Origin: an uncultured Clostridium sp.
GTDB lineage: Bacteria > Bacillota > Clostridia > TANB77 > CAG-508
Length of the DNA stretch: 10,627 bases
Assembly (NCBI GenBank): GCA_946496115.1
Contig: CAMMFK010000049.1
Span: 1-10,627 of the forward strand
Direction of reading: 5' to 3'
The notes below the pieces were generated by a model that was not told where the DNA came from, searched no databases, and was given only the letters and a program-made list of their open reading frames with translations. Positions 1 to 5,418 of the stretch are shown here, piece after piece (the stretch's first letter is position 1; every line of letters starts with the position of its first letter). Made by a program: the position numbers and the translations under genes.

Positions 1-116
1 GAAATTTTTGAAATTCAATGAATGAAAATCCTACAAAAAATTTATGCTATCGTAAAATTTGTGTGTTATGTAATACAGTAAAAAGTTTTGATTTTATGTA
101 AAAATTGTCTATTTTA

Positions 117-1304
117 CTAATCTACAAGTTCGAATGCAGTTTCTGGACTCTTTCCATCACCACTCCCTAAACGAATATTACCTTTAAGAGAAACTATAGG
201 TCTTAATGGATCATAGTAGAAGTCAAATTGAGTTCCATATGAATTCAACAAATAGTTTCCACTCAAGTCAGTTTTATATACAACTCGAATCCCGAAAATT
301 GCATATTCAGACAAAGCATCAACATAGCGCGTTGCTAACCAATATCCGTTTCCGGAATGTACTAAATCAAAAAAAGTGCTATTTTTGTAATATCTACTGC
401 TCATAGACTTATAAAAATATGTTTGTGTTACTGTTAATGAAGATTTTGCTTGAGAATATGTTCCTGAAATCGGACTATTATAGTAACTATCACTTGGATT
501 TATTCCGTCTACTTTTATATTTCCAGAATCTATTCCTGATCCATTCTCAAAAGCATATAAATTTGGATAACGTCTGAAAACTTCATTTGTATATGTTGCA
601 GTTTCTCCCAATTTTTTATATCCACTATTATAGCTATAAATATAATTTAATCCATCAGATGTCATTCCTTCCTCTATATCCTCTATTGCTAAGTTCCTTG
701 CAGTTACTCCTAATCTACTATTACTATATTGTTTTGCCACTATATCATTCAGTAAATATACACCATTATTATAACCAGTTGCGCCTTTAAGGTATAGGCT
801 TGTAGTTGTTGGTGTAGCACTTATCAAGTCTACTGTCCCGTCATTATTTATGTTTAGTACTCTCCAATTTAAGCTTTCTTGAGGTATTGTCTGTTCACTG
901 CTATATCCACTTACTGTAGTAGATATCGAATAGTTACTTGCACTATCTGGTATATATGCTACATAATCACCTATTTCTAAATCTTTTAATGTTCTATATG
1001 TTCCTGTGATTTTTTCTCCTTTCACATATGCAGTTTTTCCATAAGCAATATCTTCAGGCGTTGCTGTAGCATCTGATGTATCTAAATCTACTAATGTTCC
1101 AGTTACTCCTCCTAAAGTTATTCCCTCTTTAATATATTCTGGTAATAAATTGCCACTACTTGAATTACTGTTTGCTGTATTGTAATTGTCATTTGCTATA
1201 TTAGTTTTTATTACTTTTGCACCAAGTATTACTCCTATTATTACTAATACCATTATTATTGCAATAAAAATTATTAATTTTTGTTTTTTATTTATTTTCT
1301 TCAT
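117..1304 (-). CDS. Membrane-anchored surface protein, DUF6273-like
   Basis: This 395-residue protein starts with a short basic stretch and one hydrophobic segment (about residues 10-30) with no lipobox, so it should be anchored in the membrane with its C-terminal part outside. A Ser/Asn/Thr-rich linker (about 31-52) follows. Two short Gly-rich strand motifs (GGVTGT at 65-70, GEKITGT at 96-102) come next. The main domain runs from about 110 to 395 and includes SLNWRVLNINNDGTVDLIS, a YWLATRY patch at 321-327 and LRPIVSLKGNIRL near the end. The WRVL / YWLA / FGIR / RPIVSL order resembles DUF6273-type domains of clostridial surface proteins, recalled from memory. The protein has no cysteine, which suits an extracytoplasmic Gram-positive protein. 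GGAG lies about 10 bases before the ATG. Ligand and function are unknown. It appears monocistronic. Confidence 0.75.
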   Translation of the reverse strand: MKKINKKQKLIIFIAIIMVLVIIGVILGAKVIKTNIANDNYNTANSNSSSGNLLPEYIKEGITLGGVTGTLVDLDTSDATATPEDIAYGKTAYVKGEKITGTYRTLKDLEIGDYVAYIPDSASNYSISTTVSGYSSEQTIPQESLNWRVLNINNDGTVDLISATPTTTSLYLKGATGYNNGVYLLNDIVAKQYSNSRLGVTARNLAIEDIEEGMTSDGLNYIYSYNSGYKKLGETATYTNEVFRRYPNLYAFENGSGIDSGNIKVDGINPSDSYYNSPISGTYSQAKSSLTVTQTYFYKSMSSRYYKNSTFFDLVHSGNGYWLATRYVDALSEYAIFGIRVVYKTDLSGNYLLNSYGTQFDFYYDPLRPIVSLKGNIRLGSGDGKSPETAFELVD

Positions 1305-1348
1305 AAGCTTTATTCTCCATTCTGTTTTCTTAAGATTTTTATTTTCCT

Positions 1349-1371
1349 TTGGAAACGTTTTTAAAAATATA
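1349..1371 (-). promoter_or_regulatory. Weak -10 and cre-like site before the surface protein
   Basis: On the minus strand TATATT (1366-1371) could be a -10 element, but the matching -35 position (1389-1394, TAATCT) is poor. Just downstream of it, plus-strand TTGGAAACGTTTTTAA (1349-1364) fits the CcpA catabolite-response consensus WTGNAANCGNWNNCWW except for the C near its end. The location suits repression of the surface gene by carbon source, but this is inference from one degenerate match. Confidence 0.22.
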
Positions 1372-1378
1372 ATTTTTT

Positions 1379-1388
1379 CCCGCCCCCC
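1379..1388 (-). repeat. Isolated G6-C-G3 run
   Basis: The minus strand reads GGGGGGCGGG in otherwise very AT-rich sequence, 75 bases upstream of the surface protein start. It has only three clear G-tracts, so a complete intramolecular quadruplex is not expected. A G6 homopolymer can slip during replication, so this could vary in length between cells. Confidence 0.5.
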
Positions 1389-1419
1389 AGATTATCTCTC
1401 AGCTAAAAAAATACACAAA

Positions 1420-1471
1420 AAAGCTATGCACTTTAAACGAGTTTTTACGTTCGTCTAAAACACATAGCTTT
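1420..1471 (-). terminator. 21-bp hairpin terminator, copy 1 of a related pair
   Basis: As minus-strand RNA, positions 1471-1451 pair with 1440-1420 in an uninterrupted 21-bp stem if G-U wobbles are counted, with a 10-base loop (1441-1450). Read as plus-strand RNA the wobbles become mismatches, so the structure is selected on the minus strand. It is followed by six U (1422-1417) and soon a second run of seven U. It probably ends transcription of the metal operon, although it lies about 190 bases beyond the ATPase stop. It is related in sequence to the hairpin after tsf (4343-4404). Confidence 0.75.
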
Positions 1472-1496
1472 GCTACGTTCACATAAAATTATTTTG

Positions 1497-1556
1497 TTAA
1501 ATTTTACGATATATATATATATATACAGCCTCAAGGCTTTCAGCGATTTTTGTCAT
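1497..1556 (-). CDS. Possible 19-codon small ORF over an AT tract
   Basis: From an ATG at 1556 the frame reads MTKIAESLEAVYIYIYRKI and stops at 1497. GAGG lies about 11 bases upstream, which is a rather long spacing. The YIYIY part is simply the AT-dinucleotide tract (1509-1525) read in frame. It lies 105 bases after the ATPase stop and before the operon terminator, so it would be co-transcribed with the metal operon. A 4-bp stem (AGCC/GGCT, 1527-1538) lies inside. It could equally be noncoding 3' untranslated sequence; no function is proposed. Confidence 0.22.
   Translation of the reverse strand: MTKIAESLEAVYIYIYRKI
1509..1525. repeat. AT-dinucleotide tract
   Basis: This is 17 bases of uninterrupted alternating A and T, about 8.5 units, and the longest dinucleotide run I see in the window. 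Such tracts can slip or form cruciforms. Here it lies between a gene end and its terminator, so a length change would matter only for the possible small ORF that crosses it. Confidence 0.85.
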
Positions 1557-1661
1557 TACTTTTTATTCCTCAACTTTTTCTTAATTATATATTTGACTTA
1601 ATATTTTCGCAAGTCAAAATTGGCTTATTATTATCTTTTTTAGTATACTATGGTAAGAAAA

Positions 1662-3662
1662 TTATTTTTTAAATATTCTAATTGAATTTATTACAGTTAA
1701 TAGTGTTATTCCTGTATCTGCAGCAACAGCAAGCCATACTGGTGCAATTCCTGCAACTCCAAGTGCTAATACTACTAATTTTGCCAAAAGTGATACAGTA
1801 ATGTTTTCGTTAACTATTCTAATTGTTTTTCGTGCTATTTTTATTATTTGAGGCAAGCTTGATATATTATTAGATATTAGTATACTATCTGCTGTTGTAC
1901 TTGCTATATCTGTTCCTTCTCCCATTGCTATGCCAAAGTCTGATGTTGCAAGAACTGGACTATCATTTATTCCATCGCCTATAAATATTACTTTTCCAGA
2001 TTTCTTTAATTTATTTATTTCTTCAACTTTTCCTTCCGGCATTAATTTGGCTTTGTACTCTAACTTGAATTTTCTTGAATTCTGTCTTTCTTTCTGTTTA
2101 TTATTGTTTTGGTCATCTTTAACATCTAGTATTTCACATTCTTTAGCAATCTTTTCAGCGTTTGTTTTGCTGTCTCCTGTAAGCATAACAACTTTTTTTA
2201 TTCCTGAAGCATATAATTCAGTTAAAGTTTCTTTAAATCCTTCTCTTATTTTTTCGCTTAATGTGATATATGCAACCAATTTATTATCTACTGCTATTAG
2301 AATTGCATTTTCTGGAACTGCATTTTTTTGTTTAACGTTTTCATTTGAATCCTCATAGTTTTGTTTTAGATTTTCTATTTCACTGTCCACTGTAATTTTA
2401 TATTTATCAAGCATTTTTTTATTTCCAATTACAACTTCTTTTCCTTCTATTTTTCCATAAATTCCACAACCTGCAATTTCTTTTTGATTTTCTACTTCTA
2501 ATTTATCTGCTTTATTTTCTTTTGCATATTCTACAATAGCATTTGAAATAGGATGGTTTGAATTTACCTCTAGGCTATATGCGTATTGCAATAATTTTTC
2601 TTTGTTATATGAATTGTCTATTAGCTTATTCTTTAGTATCCCATCACTATTTATCAACTTGAATTCTTGCACTTTCATTTTTCCAGTTGTAATTGTTCCT
2701 GTTTTATCCAATGCTAAAACTTGTGCTTTTGCTAAATCTTCTATGTGTTTTGTTCCTTTTATTAATAAGCCTTTTTTAGATATTGCACCTATGCATGAAA
2801 AGTATGCTAGTGGTATTGAAATTACAATACTACATGGGCATGATGCCACCAAAAATACAAGTGCTCTATATAGCCAAGTAACAAAATCTGCTCCAAAGAG
2901 TGTTGGTAAAACTGCTAATAAAATTGCTATGCCAATTACTGTTGGTGTATATATTCTTGAGAATTTTGTTATATATTCTTCTTTTTTGCCCTTATTATTT
3001 GTTGCCTCATATACTAAGTCTACTATCTTAGATATTGTAGAATCTTTATATTCTTTATTTACTCTGCAAGTTAAAGTTCCTGTTTGATTAATAGATCCTG
3101 ACAAAATATTCTTTTCTTCATTTACATATACAGGCTCGCTCTCTCCTGTTAATTTGGATGTATCTAATGCAGATTCTCCTTTTATAATTATACAGTCAAC
3201 TGGCACTGTTTCTCCGGGTTTTACAATGATTGTATCTCCCACTTTCAATTCTTCTACATTTACTGTTTTAGTTTCTTTTCCATTAACTAAATTTGCTGTC
3301 TGAACTCTTAAAGAAGCTATGCTATTTATGTTTTTGTTAGCCTTTTCTACTGCCTTATCTTCTATAAATTCTCCTAACTTAAATAGCAATACTATTGCAA
3401 CACTTTCAGGATATTCTCCTATAACAAAAGCTGCTATAATTGCAATTGTCATAAGTGTATCTTCTTCAAAATTTAAGTGAAATATATTCTTTATTCCCTC
3501 TATTATTAAATCGTATCCTGACAAGATTACTGCCAATAAATAGATTATCAATCTATAGCCCTCTAAAGCAGGTATGAAACCTACTGCAAATAATATTAAA
3601 CTTATGACATACATAAGTATTTTAAACTTGCTATTTTCTTCTTTTTTCATAAAAAATCTCAT
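1662..3662 (-). CDS. Zn2+/Cd2+/Pb2+-type P1B ATPase, no N-terminal metal domain
   Basis: This 666-residue efflux pump should export divalent soft metals from the cytosol using ATP. Visible motifs in order are TGES (172-175, actuator), CPC in SCPCS (274-278, transport site in the membrane), DKTGT with phosphorylated Asp319, SNHP (368-371, nucleotide domain), TGD (495-497), GDGINDSP (562-569), and ADTG in the last membrane segment (Asp649), matching the Zn-type subgroup. It lacks an N-terminal heavy-metal-associated (GMxCxxC) domain; the protein begins almost directly with membrane helices. Lys/Asn/Gln-rich insertions at about 430-450 and 512-532 lengthen the cytosolic loop. GGA lies five bases before the ATG at 3662; an in-frame ATG at 3650 is an alternative start. 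It follows the SmtB/CadC-like repressor by 123 bases, as in cadCA/ziaRA-type operons. Exact metal preference is inferred. Confidence 0.93.
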   Translation of the reverse strand: MRFFMKKEENSKFKILMYVISLILFAVGFIPALEGYRLIIYLLAVILSGYDLIIEGIKNIFHLNFEEDTLMTIAIIAAFVIGEYPESVAIVLLFKLGEFIEDKAVEKANKNINSIASLRVQTANLVNGKETKTVNVEELKVGDTIIVKPGETVPVDCIIIKGESALDTSKLTGESEPVYVNEEKNILSGSINQTGTLTCRVNKEYKDSTISKIVDLVYEATNNKGKKEEYITKFSRIYTPTVIGIAILLAVLPTLFGADFVTWLYRALVFLVASCPCSIVISIPLAYFSCIGAISKKGLLIKGTKHIEDLAKAQVLALDKTGTITTGKMKVQEFKLINSDGILKNKLIDNSYNKEKLLQYAYSLEVNSNHPISNAIVEYAKENKADKLEVENQKEIAGCGIYGKIEGKEVVIGNKKMLDKYKITVDSEIENLKQNYEDSNENVKQKNAVPENAILIAVDNKLVAYITLSEKIREGFKETLTELYASGIKKVVMLTGDSKTNAEKIAKECEILDVKDDQNNNKQKERQNSRKFKLEYKAKLMPEGKVEEINKLKKSGKVIFIGDGINDSPVLATSDFGIAMGEGTDIASTTADSILISNNISSLPQIIKIARKTIRIVNENITVSLLAKLVVLALGVAGIAPVWLAVAADTGITLLTVINSIRIFKK

Positions 3663-3705
3663 TCCTTTCCATGGCGCACATAGTTACGAATGTAATTTCT
3701 TTCAA
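3631..3705 (-). CDS. Possible TTG-start leader ORF overlapping the ATPase start
   Basis: GAGGAG stands seven bases before a TTG at 3705. The frame then reads 24 codons (beginning LKEITFVTMCAM) and ends in TAG at 3631. It overlaps the first 32 bases of the ATPase gene in another frame. Ribosomes using this strong Shine-Dalgarno would pass over the ATPase start, so it could couple translation or act as an upstream ORF. A decayed start of a lost metal-binding domain is also conceivable. Nothing beyond ribosome-site quality supports translation. Confidence 0.28.
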   Translation of the reverse strand: MKEITFVTMCAMERNEIFYEKRRK

Positions 3706-3785
3706 AGTAAATCTCCTCTATTTTTGAATTTTGTAACTTGCTCAAAAAGTCAGTCGTGCACTTTTATTTTTATAATTAATACTTT

Positions 3786-4169
3786 TTATCTACCTGCATT
3801 TTCTTTTTCTTTTATGTGAGCAATTGCCATTCTAAGTATTGCGTCAATATGTTCATCTTCTAATGTGTAATATACCTGTTTTCCTTCTTTTCTGTATTTA
3901 ACAAGTTTAGACGTTCTTAGAATTTGTAATTGATGAGATACTGTTGATTGATTTAAGTTTAATAATTCGCATAAATCGCATACGCATAACTCTTCATTTA
4001 ATAGACTACAAATTATCCTTAATCTTGTTTCATCTGCAAATACTTTAAACATTTCTGCTAAACTTCTATTCATCTCCGGTGTGATTTCTTTTTTCTTTGC
4101 TTCATATAATTCATTTTTGTGCAACTCTTTATCTTCACAAACTAAATCTTCTTCCATTTTTAATTTCAT
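3786..4169 (-). CDS. ArsR/SmtB/CadC-family metal-sensing repressor
   Basis: This 127-residue winged-helix repressor should bind its operator as an apo-dimer and leave DNA when metal binds. The recognition helix region is LNLNQSTVSHQLQILRTSKLV (about 70-90). The alpha-3 motif ELCVCDLC (60-67) carries Cys62, Cys64 and Cys67, and the N-terminal arm has Cys11 and His17, giving a CadC-like alpha-3N site. The last helix has Asp105, His107, His118 and Glu121, with the spacing of the SmtB alpha-5 zinc ligands (D104, H106, H117, E120). So both known metal sites of the family appear present. Zn, Cd and Pb are likely inducers; arsenic is less likely given the partner ATPase. GAGG lies five bases before the ATG; a second in-frame Met is at codon 5. 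It is the first gene of the operon. Confidence 0.93.
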   Translation of the reverse strand: MKLKMEEDLVCEDKELHKNELYEAKKKEITPEMNRSLAEMFKVFADETRLRIICSLLNEELCVCDLCELLNLNQSTVSHQLQILRTSKLVKYRKEGKQVYYTLEDEHIDAILRMAIAHIKEKENAGR

Positions 4170-4200
4170 TCCTTCCTCAAGGCATAAATTTGGTTATAAA

Positions 4201-4230
4201 AGCTTAATTATTTTAACCTTAGCTTAATTT
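4201..4230. repeat. Direct repeat with 20-base period in repressor leader
   Basis: AGCTTAATT occurs at 4201-4209 and again at 4221-4229, exactly 20 bases apart, or about two helical turns. It lies in the untranslated leader of the metal repressor gene. It may be chance in such AT-rich DNA, or an extra protein contact. Confidence 0.35.
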
Positions 4231-4271
4231 AATAATATAGTTAATTTACTTTTCAAAAGCTTTTATATTAT

Positions 4272-4293
4272 CATATGCACATCTATTCATATG
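4272..4293. promoter_or_regulatory. Likely ArsR/SmtB-family operator
   Basis: CATATG occurs at 4272-4277 and 4288-4293, so ATATG and CATAT are separated by exactly 10 bases. This is the spacing of the 12-2-12 operators of SmtB, CzrA and CadC type (ATATGAACA-NN-TGTTCATAT). Over 22 bases, 16 positions are dyad-symmetric. The site starts at or inside the -10 element and covers the predicted transcription start, so bound repressor would block initiation and be relieved by metal. Confidence 0.7.
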
Positions 4294-4319
4294 TTATACC
4301 TATTTTTTTATTTTGTCAA
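4291..4319 (-). promoter_or_regulatory. Promoter of the metal-resistance operon
   Basis: On the minus strand a perfect TTGACA (-35, 4314-4319) is followed by TATAACAT. The -10 hexamer is either TATAAC (4293-4298, 15-base spacer) or TAACAT (4291-4296, 17-base spacer). It lies only about 24 bases from the tsf terminator hairpin, so the operon is insulated from rpsB-tsf transcription. The leader to the repressor ATG is about 110 bases. Confidence 0.75.
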
Positions 4320-4342
4320 GCCATTTTAGCAATAAATTTTAT

Positions 4343-4404
4343 AAATGCAAAAAACTATATATTTTAGTGTCTTACGTACATCTAAAATATATAGTTTTGC
4401 ATTT
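4343..4404 (-). terminator. Terminator of rpsB-tsf, hairpin copy 2
   Basis: This hairpin lies 20 bases after the tsf stop. AAATGCAAAA + CTATATATTTTAG (4343-4367, with two extra A) pairs with 4382-4404, giving about 23 bp with a two-base bulge. The apex at 4368-4381 can form three more pairs. In the minus-strand RNA the arm ends in a run of six U before GCAUUU. Its 4372-4400 part matches 1445-1473 of copy 1 at 24 of 29 positions. Confidence 0.8.
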
Positions 4405-4424
4405 AAATATTTTTAAATTCTTTT

Positions 4425-5303
4425 TTATTTTAATTGTTTTGCAACTTCTTCTGCAAAGTTTTCTTCTTTCTTTTCAATTCCTTCGCCTTTTTCAAATCTA
4501 ACAAATTTATTGATTTTTGCTTTTTTAGAAGCTACTAAATCTTTAACTTTTTGGTTTGGATCTTTTACGAATTCTTGATCTAATAGACAAATTTCTCCGT
4601 AGAATTTTCCAAGTCTTCCAGCTACTATTTTTTCAGCAACTGCTTCTGGTCTGCCTTCATTTATAACTTGAGCTTTTAAGATTTCTTTTTCTTTATTAAC
4701 TCTTTCTTCTGGTACATCTGCTTCTGATAAAAATTCAGGTTTTGCTGCTGCTATATGCATGCAAATGTCTTTTGCTAATTGTTCATCAGCATTTTCTATA
4801 TCTAATAGAACACCTATTTTTCCGTCTCCGTGAATGTAGCTTGCAACAGTTCCTTCTGTTTCAAATCTTTCAAATCTTCTTATTGACATGTTTTCACCAA
4901 TTGTTGCTATTTTGTTTGTTAATTCTTCTTGAACTGTAAGTGATTCATCATTGATGAATTTTTGAGCTAGTAATTCTTCTACATTTGCTGGATTGTTAAG
5001 TGCTACTTGTTTTACTACATCTTTTACAAAAGCTTGGAAGTCTGCATTTTTGGCAACGAAGTCTGTTTCTGCGTTAACTTCAACAATTGCTCCTAGTTTT
5101 GCGTCTTCTGAAATATATGTTTCAACTAAACCTTCTGCTGCTATTCTGTCAGATTTTTTAGCTGCTTTCATAATTCCTCTTTCACGTAGTAATTCAATTG
5201 CTTTTTCTTCGTCTCCATTTGTTTCTGTTAAAACTTTTTTGCAGTCCATCATGCCTGCACCTGTTTTTTCTCTTAACTCTTTTACTTGGCTTGCTGTAAT
5301 CAT
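4425..5303 (-). CDS. tsf: Translation elongation factor Ts
   Basis: EF-Ts is the cytosolic nucleotide exchange factor that releases GDP from EF-Tu so it can be reloaded with GTP and aminoacyl-tRNA. The 292 residues match the usual bacterial length. The N-terminal UBA-like domain (about 1-45) carries VKELREKTGAGMMDCKKVL. The EF-Tu-contacting TDFVAKN motif is at 80-86. Two core subdomains follow, and the protein ends in a helical Lys/Glu-rich tail. GGGAGG lies eight bases before the ATG, fixing the start. It is the second gene after rpsB with a 115-base gap that contains stem-loops, and is followed by a strong terminator, so pyrH and frr, which often come next in Firmicutes, are not in this operon. 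Confidence 0.98.
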   Translation of the reverse strand: MITASQVKELREKTGAGMMDCKKVLTETNGDEEKAIELLRERGIMKAAKKSDRIAAEGLVETYISEDAKLGAIVEVNAETDFVAKNADFQAFVKDVVKQVALNNPANVEELLAQKFINDESLTVQEELTNKIATIGENMSIRRFERFETEGTVASYIHGDGKIGVLLDIENADEQLAKDICMHIAAAKPEFLSEADVPEERVNKEKEILKAQVINEGRPEAVAEKIVAGRLGKFYGEICLLDQEFVKDPNQKVKDLVASKKAKINKFVRFEKGEGIEKKEENFAEEVAKQLK

Positions 5304-5322
5304 AATAAATTCCTCCCTTTTT

Positions 5323-5368
5323 ATGTTTATGCACTATTATCTAAAACGCTTAAACAAGTCATAAACAT
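5323..5368 (-). promoter_or_regulatory. Stem-loop just upstream of the tsf ribosome site
   Basis: CATAAACAT (5360-5368) and ATGTTTATG (5323-5331) form a perfect 9-bp inverted repeat around a 28-base loop. In mRNA the stem ends only a few bases before the GGGAGG of tsf. It may tune tsf translation relative to rpsB. No good promoter was seen in this gap. Confidence 0.35.
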
Positions 5369-5380
5369 ATATTTTTATAC

Positions 5381-5412
5381 ATTAAATAGGGAAAATAATT
5401 TCCCTATTTAAT
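5381..5412 (-). terminator. Stem-loop between rpsB and tsf, likely attenuator or RNA stabiliser
   Basis: A perfect 14-bp stem (5381-5394 with 5399-5412) with a four-base loop starts six bases after the rpsB stop. On the minus strand no U-tract follows the stem (next is GTATAAAAATAT), so full termination is unlikely. A U-tract follows it only in the plus direction, where no gene ends. It may lower tsf relative to rpsB or protect the rpsB 3' end. Confidence 0.5.
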
Positions 5413-5418
5413 ATTTTT

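Larger units (their letters stand above)
1305..1661. other. Gene-free 357-base region
   Basis: This gap between the ATPase stop and the surface protein start holds, in minus-strand order: a stem TTTGACTT/AAGTCAAA (1592-1599 with 1611-1618, 11-base loop, no U-tract); a 19-codon ORF containing an AT tract; a strong hairpin terminator; a GGGGGGCGGG run (1379-1388); and the weak promoter and cre-like region of the surface gene. No larger gene is credible on either strand. The plus-strand reading frame across 1186-1458 is very Phe/Ile-rich and has no sensible start signal. Confidence 0.6.

Noticed and set aside
1..116. Search for a terminator after the surface protein.
   Set aside because: I saw no stem with a U-tract in the 116 bases available; it may lie beyond the window.
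1379..1406. CTGAGA followed by ATCTGG on the minus strand, recalling fragments of the TPP riboswitch.
   Set aside because: The two fragments are almost fused here, whereas the riboswitch needs separated helices and further conserved segments, which are missing. The downstream gene is unrelated to thiamine.
49..1510. A 12-base inverted pair, ATCGTAAAATTT at 49-60 and AAATTTTACGAT at 1499-1510, flanking the surface protein as if marking a mobile or invertible segment.
   Set aside because: In DNA this AT-rich, many 12-base inverted matches are expected by chance in 10 kb. The match does not extend, and no recombinase or target duplication is present.
1592..1618. Stem TTTGACTT/AAGTCAAA close to the ATPase stop, considered as its terminator.
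   Set aside because: There is no U-tract on the minus strand after the 8-bp stem and the loop is 11 bases. The hairpin at 1420-1471 is far stronger.
1930..3087. Long plus-strand open frames opposite the ATPase.
   Set aside because: They mirror a gene with a full set of P-type ATPase motifs; their translations are low-complexity Ser/Phe/Leu-rich with no domain or ribosome site.
4742..5364. Plus-strand open frames opposite tsf.
   Set aside because: These are antisense shadows of a certain EF-Ts gene, with Leu/Phe- or Ser-rich translations and no promoter or ribosome site.
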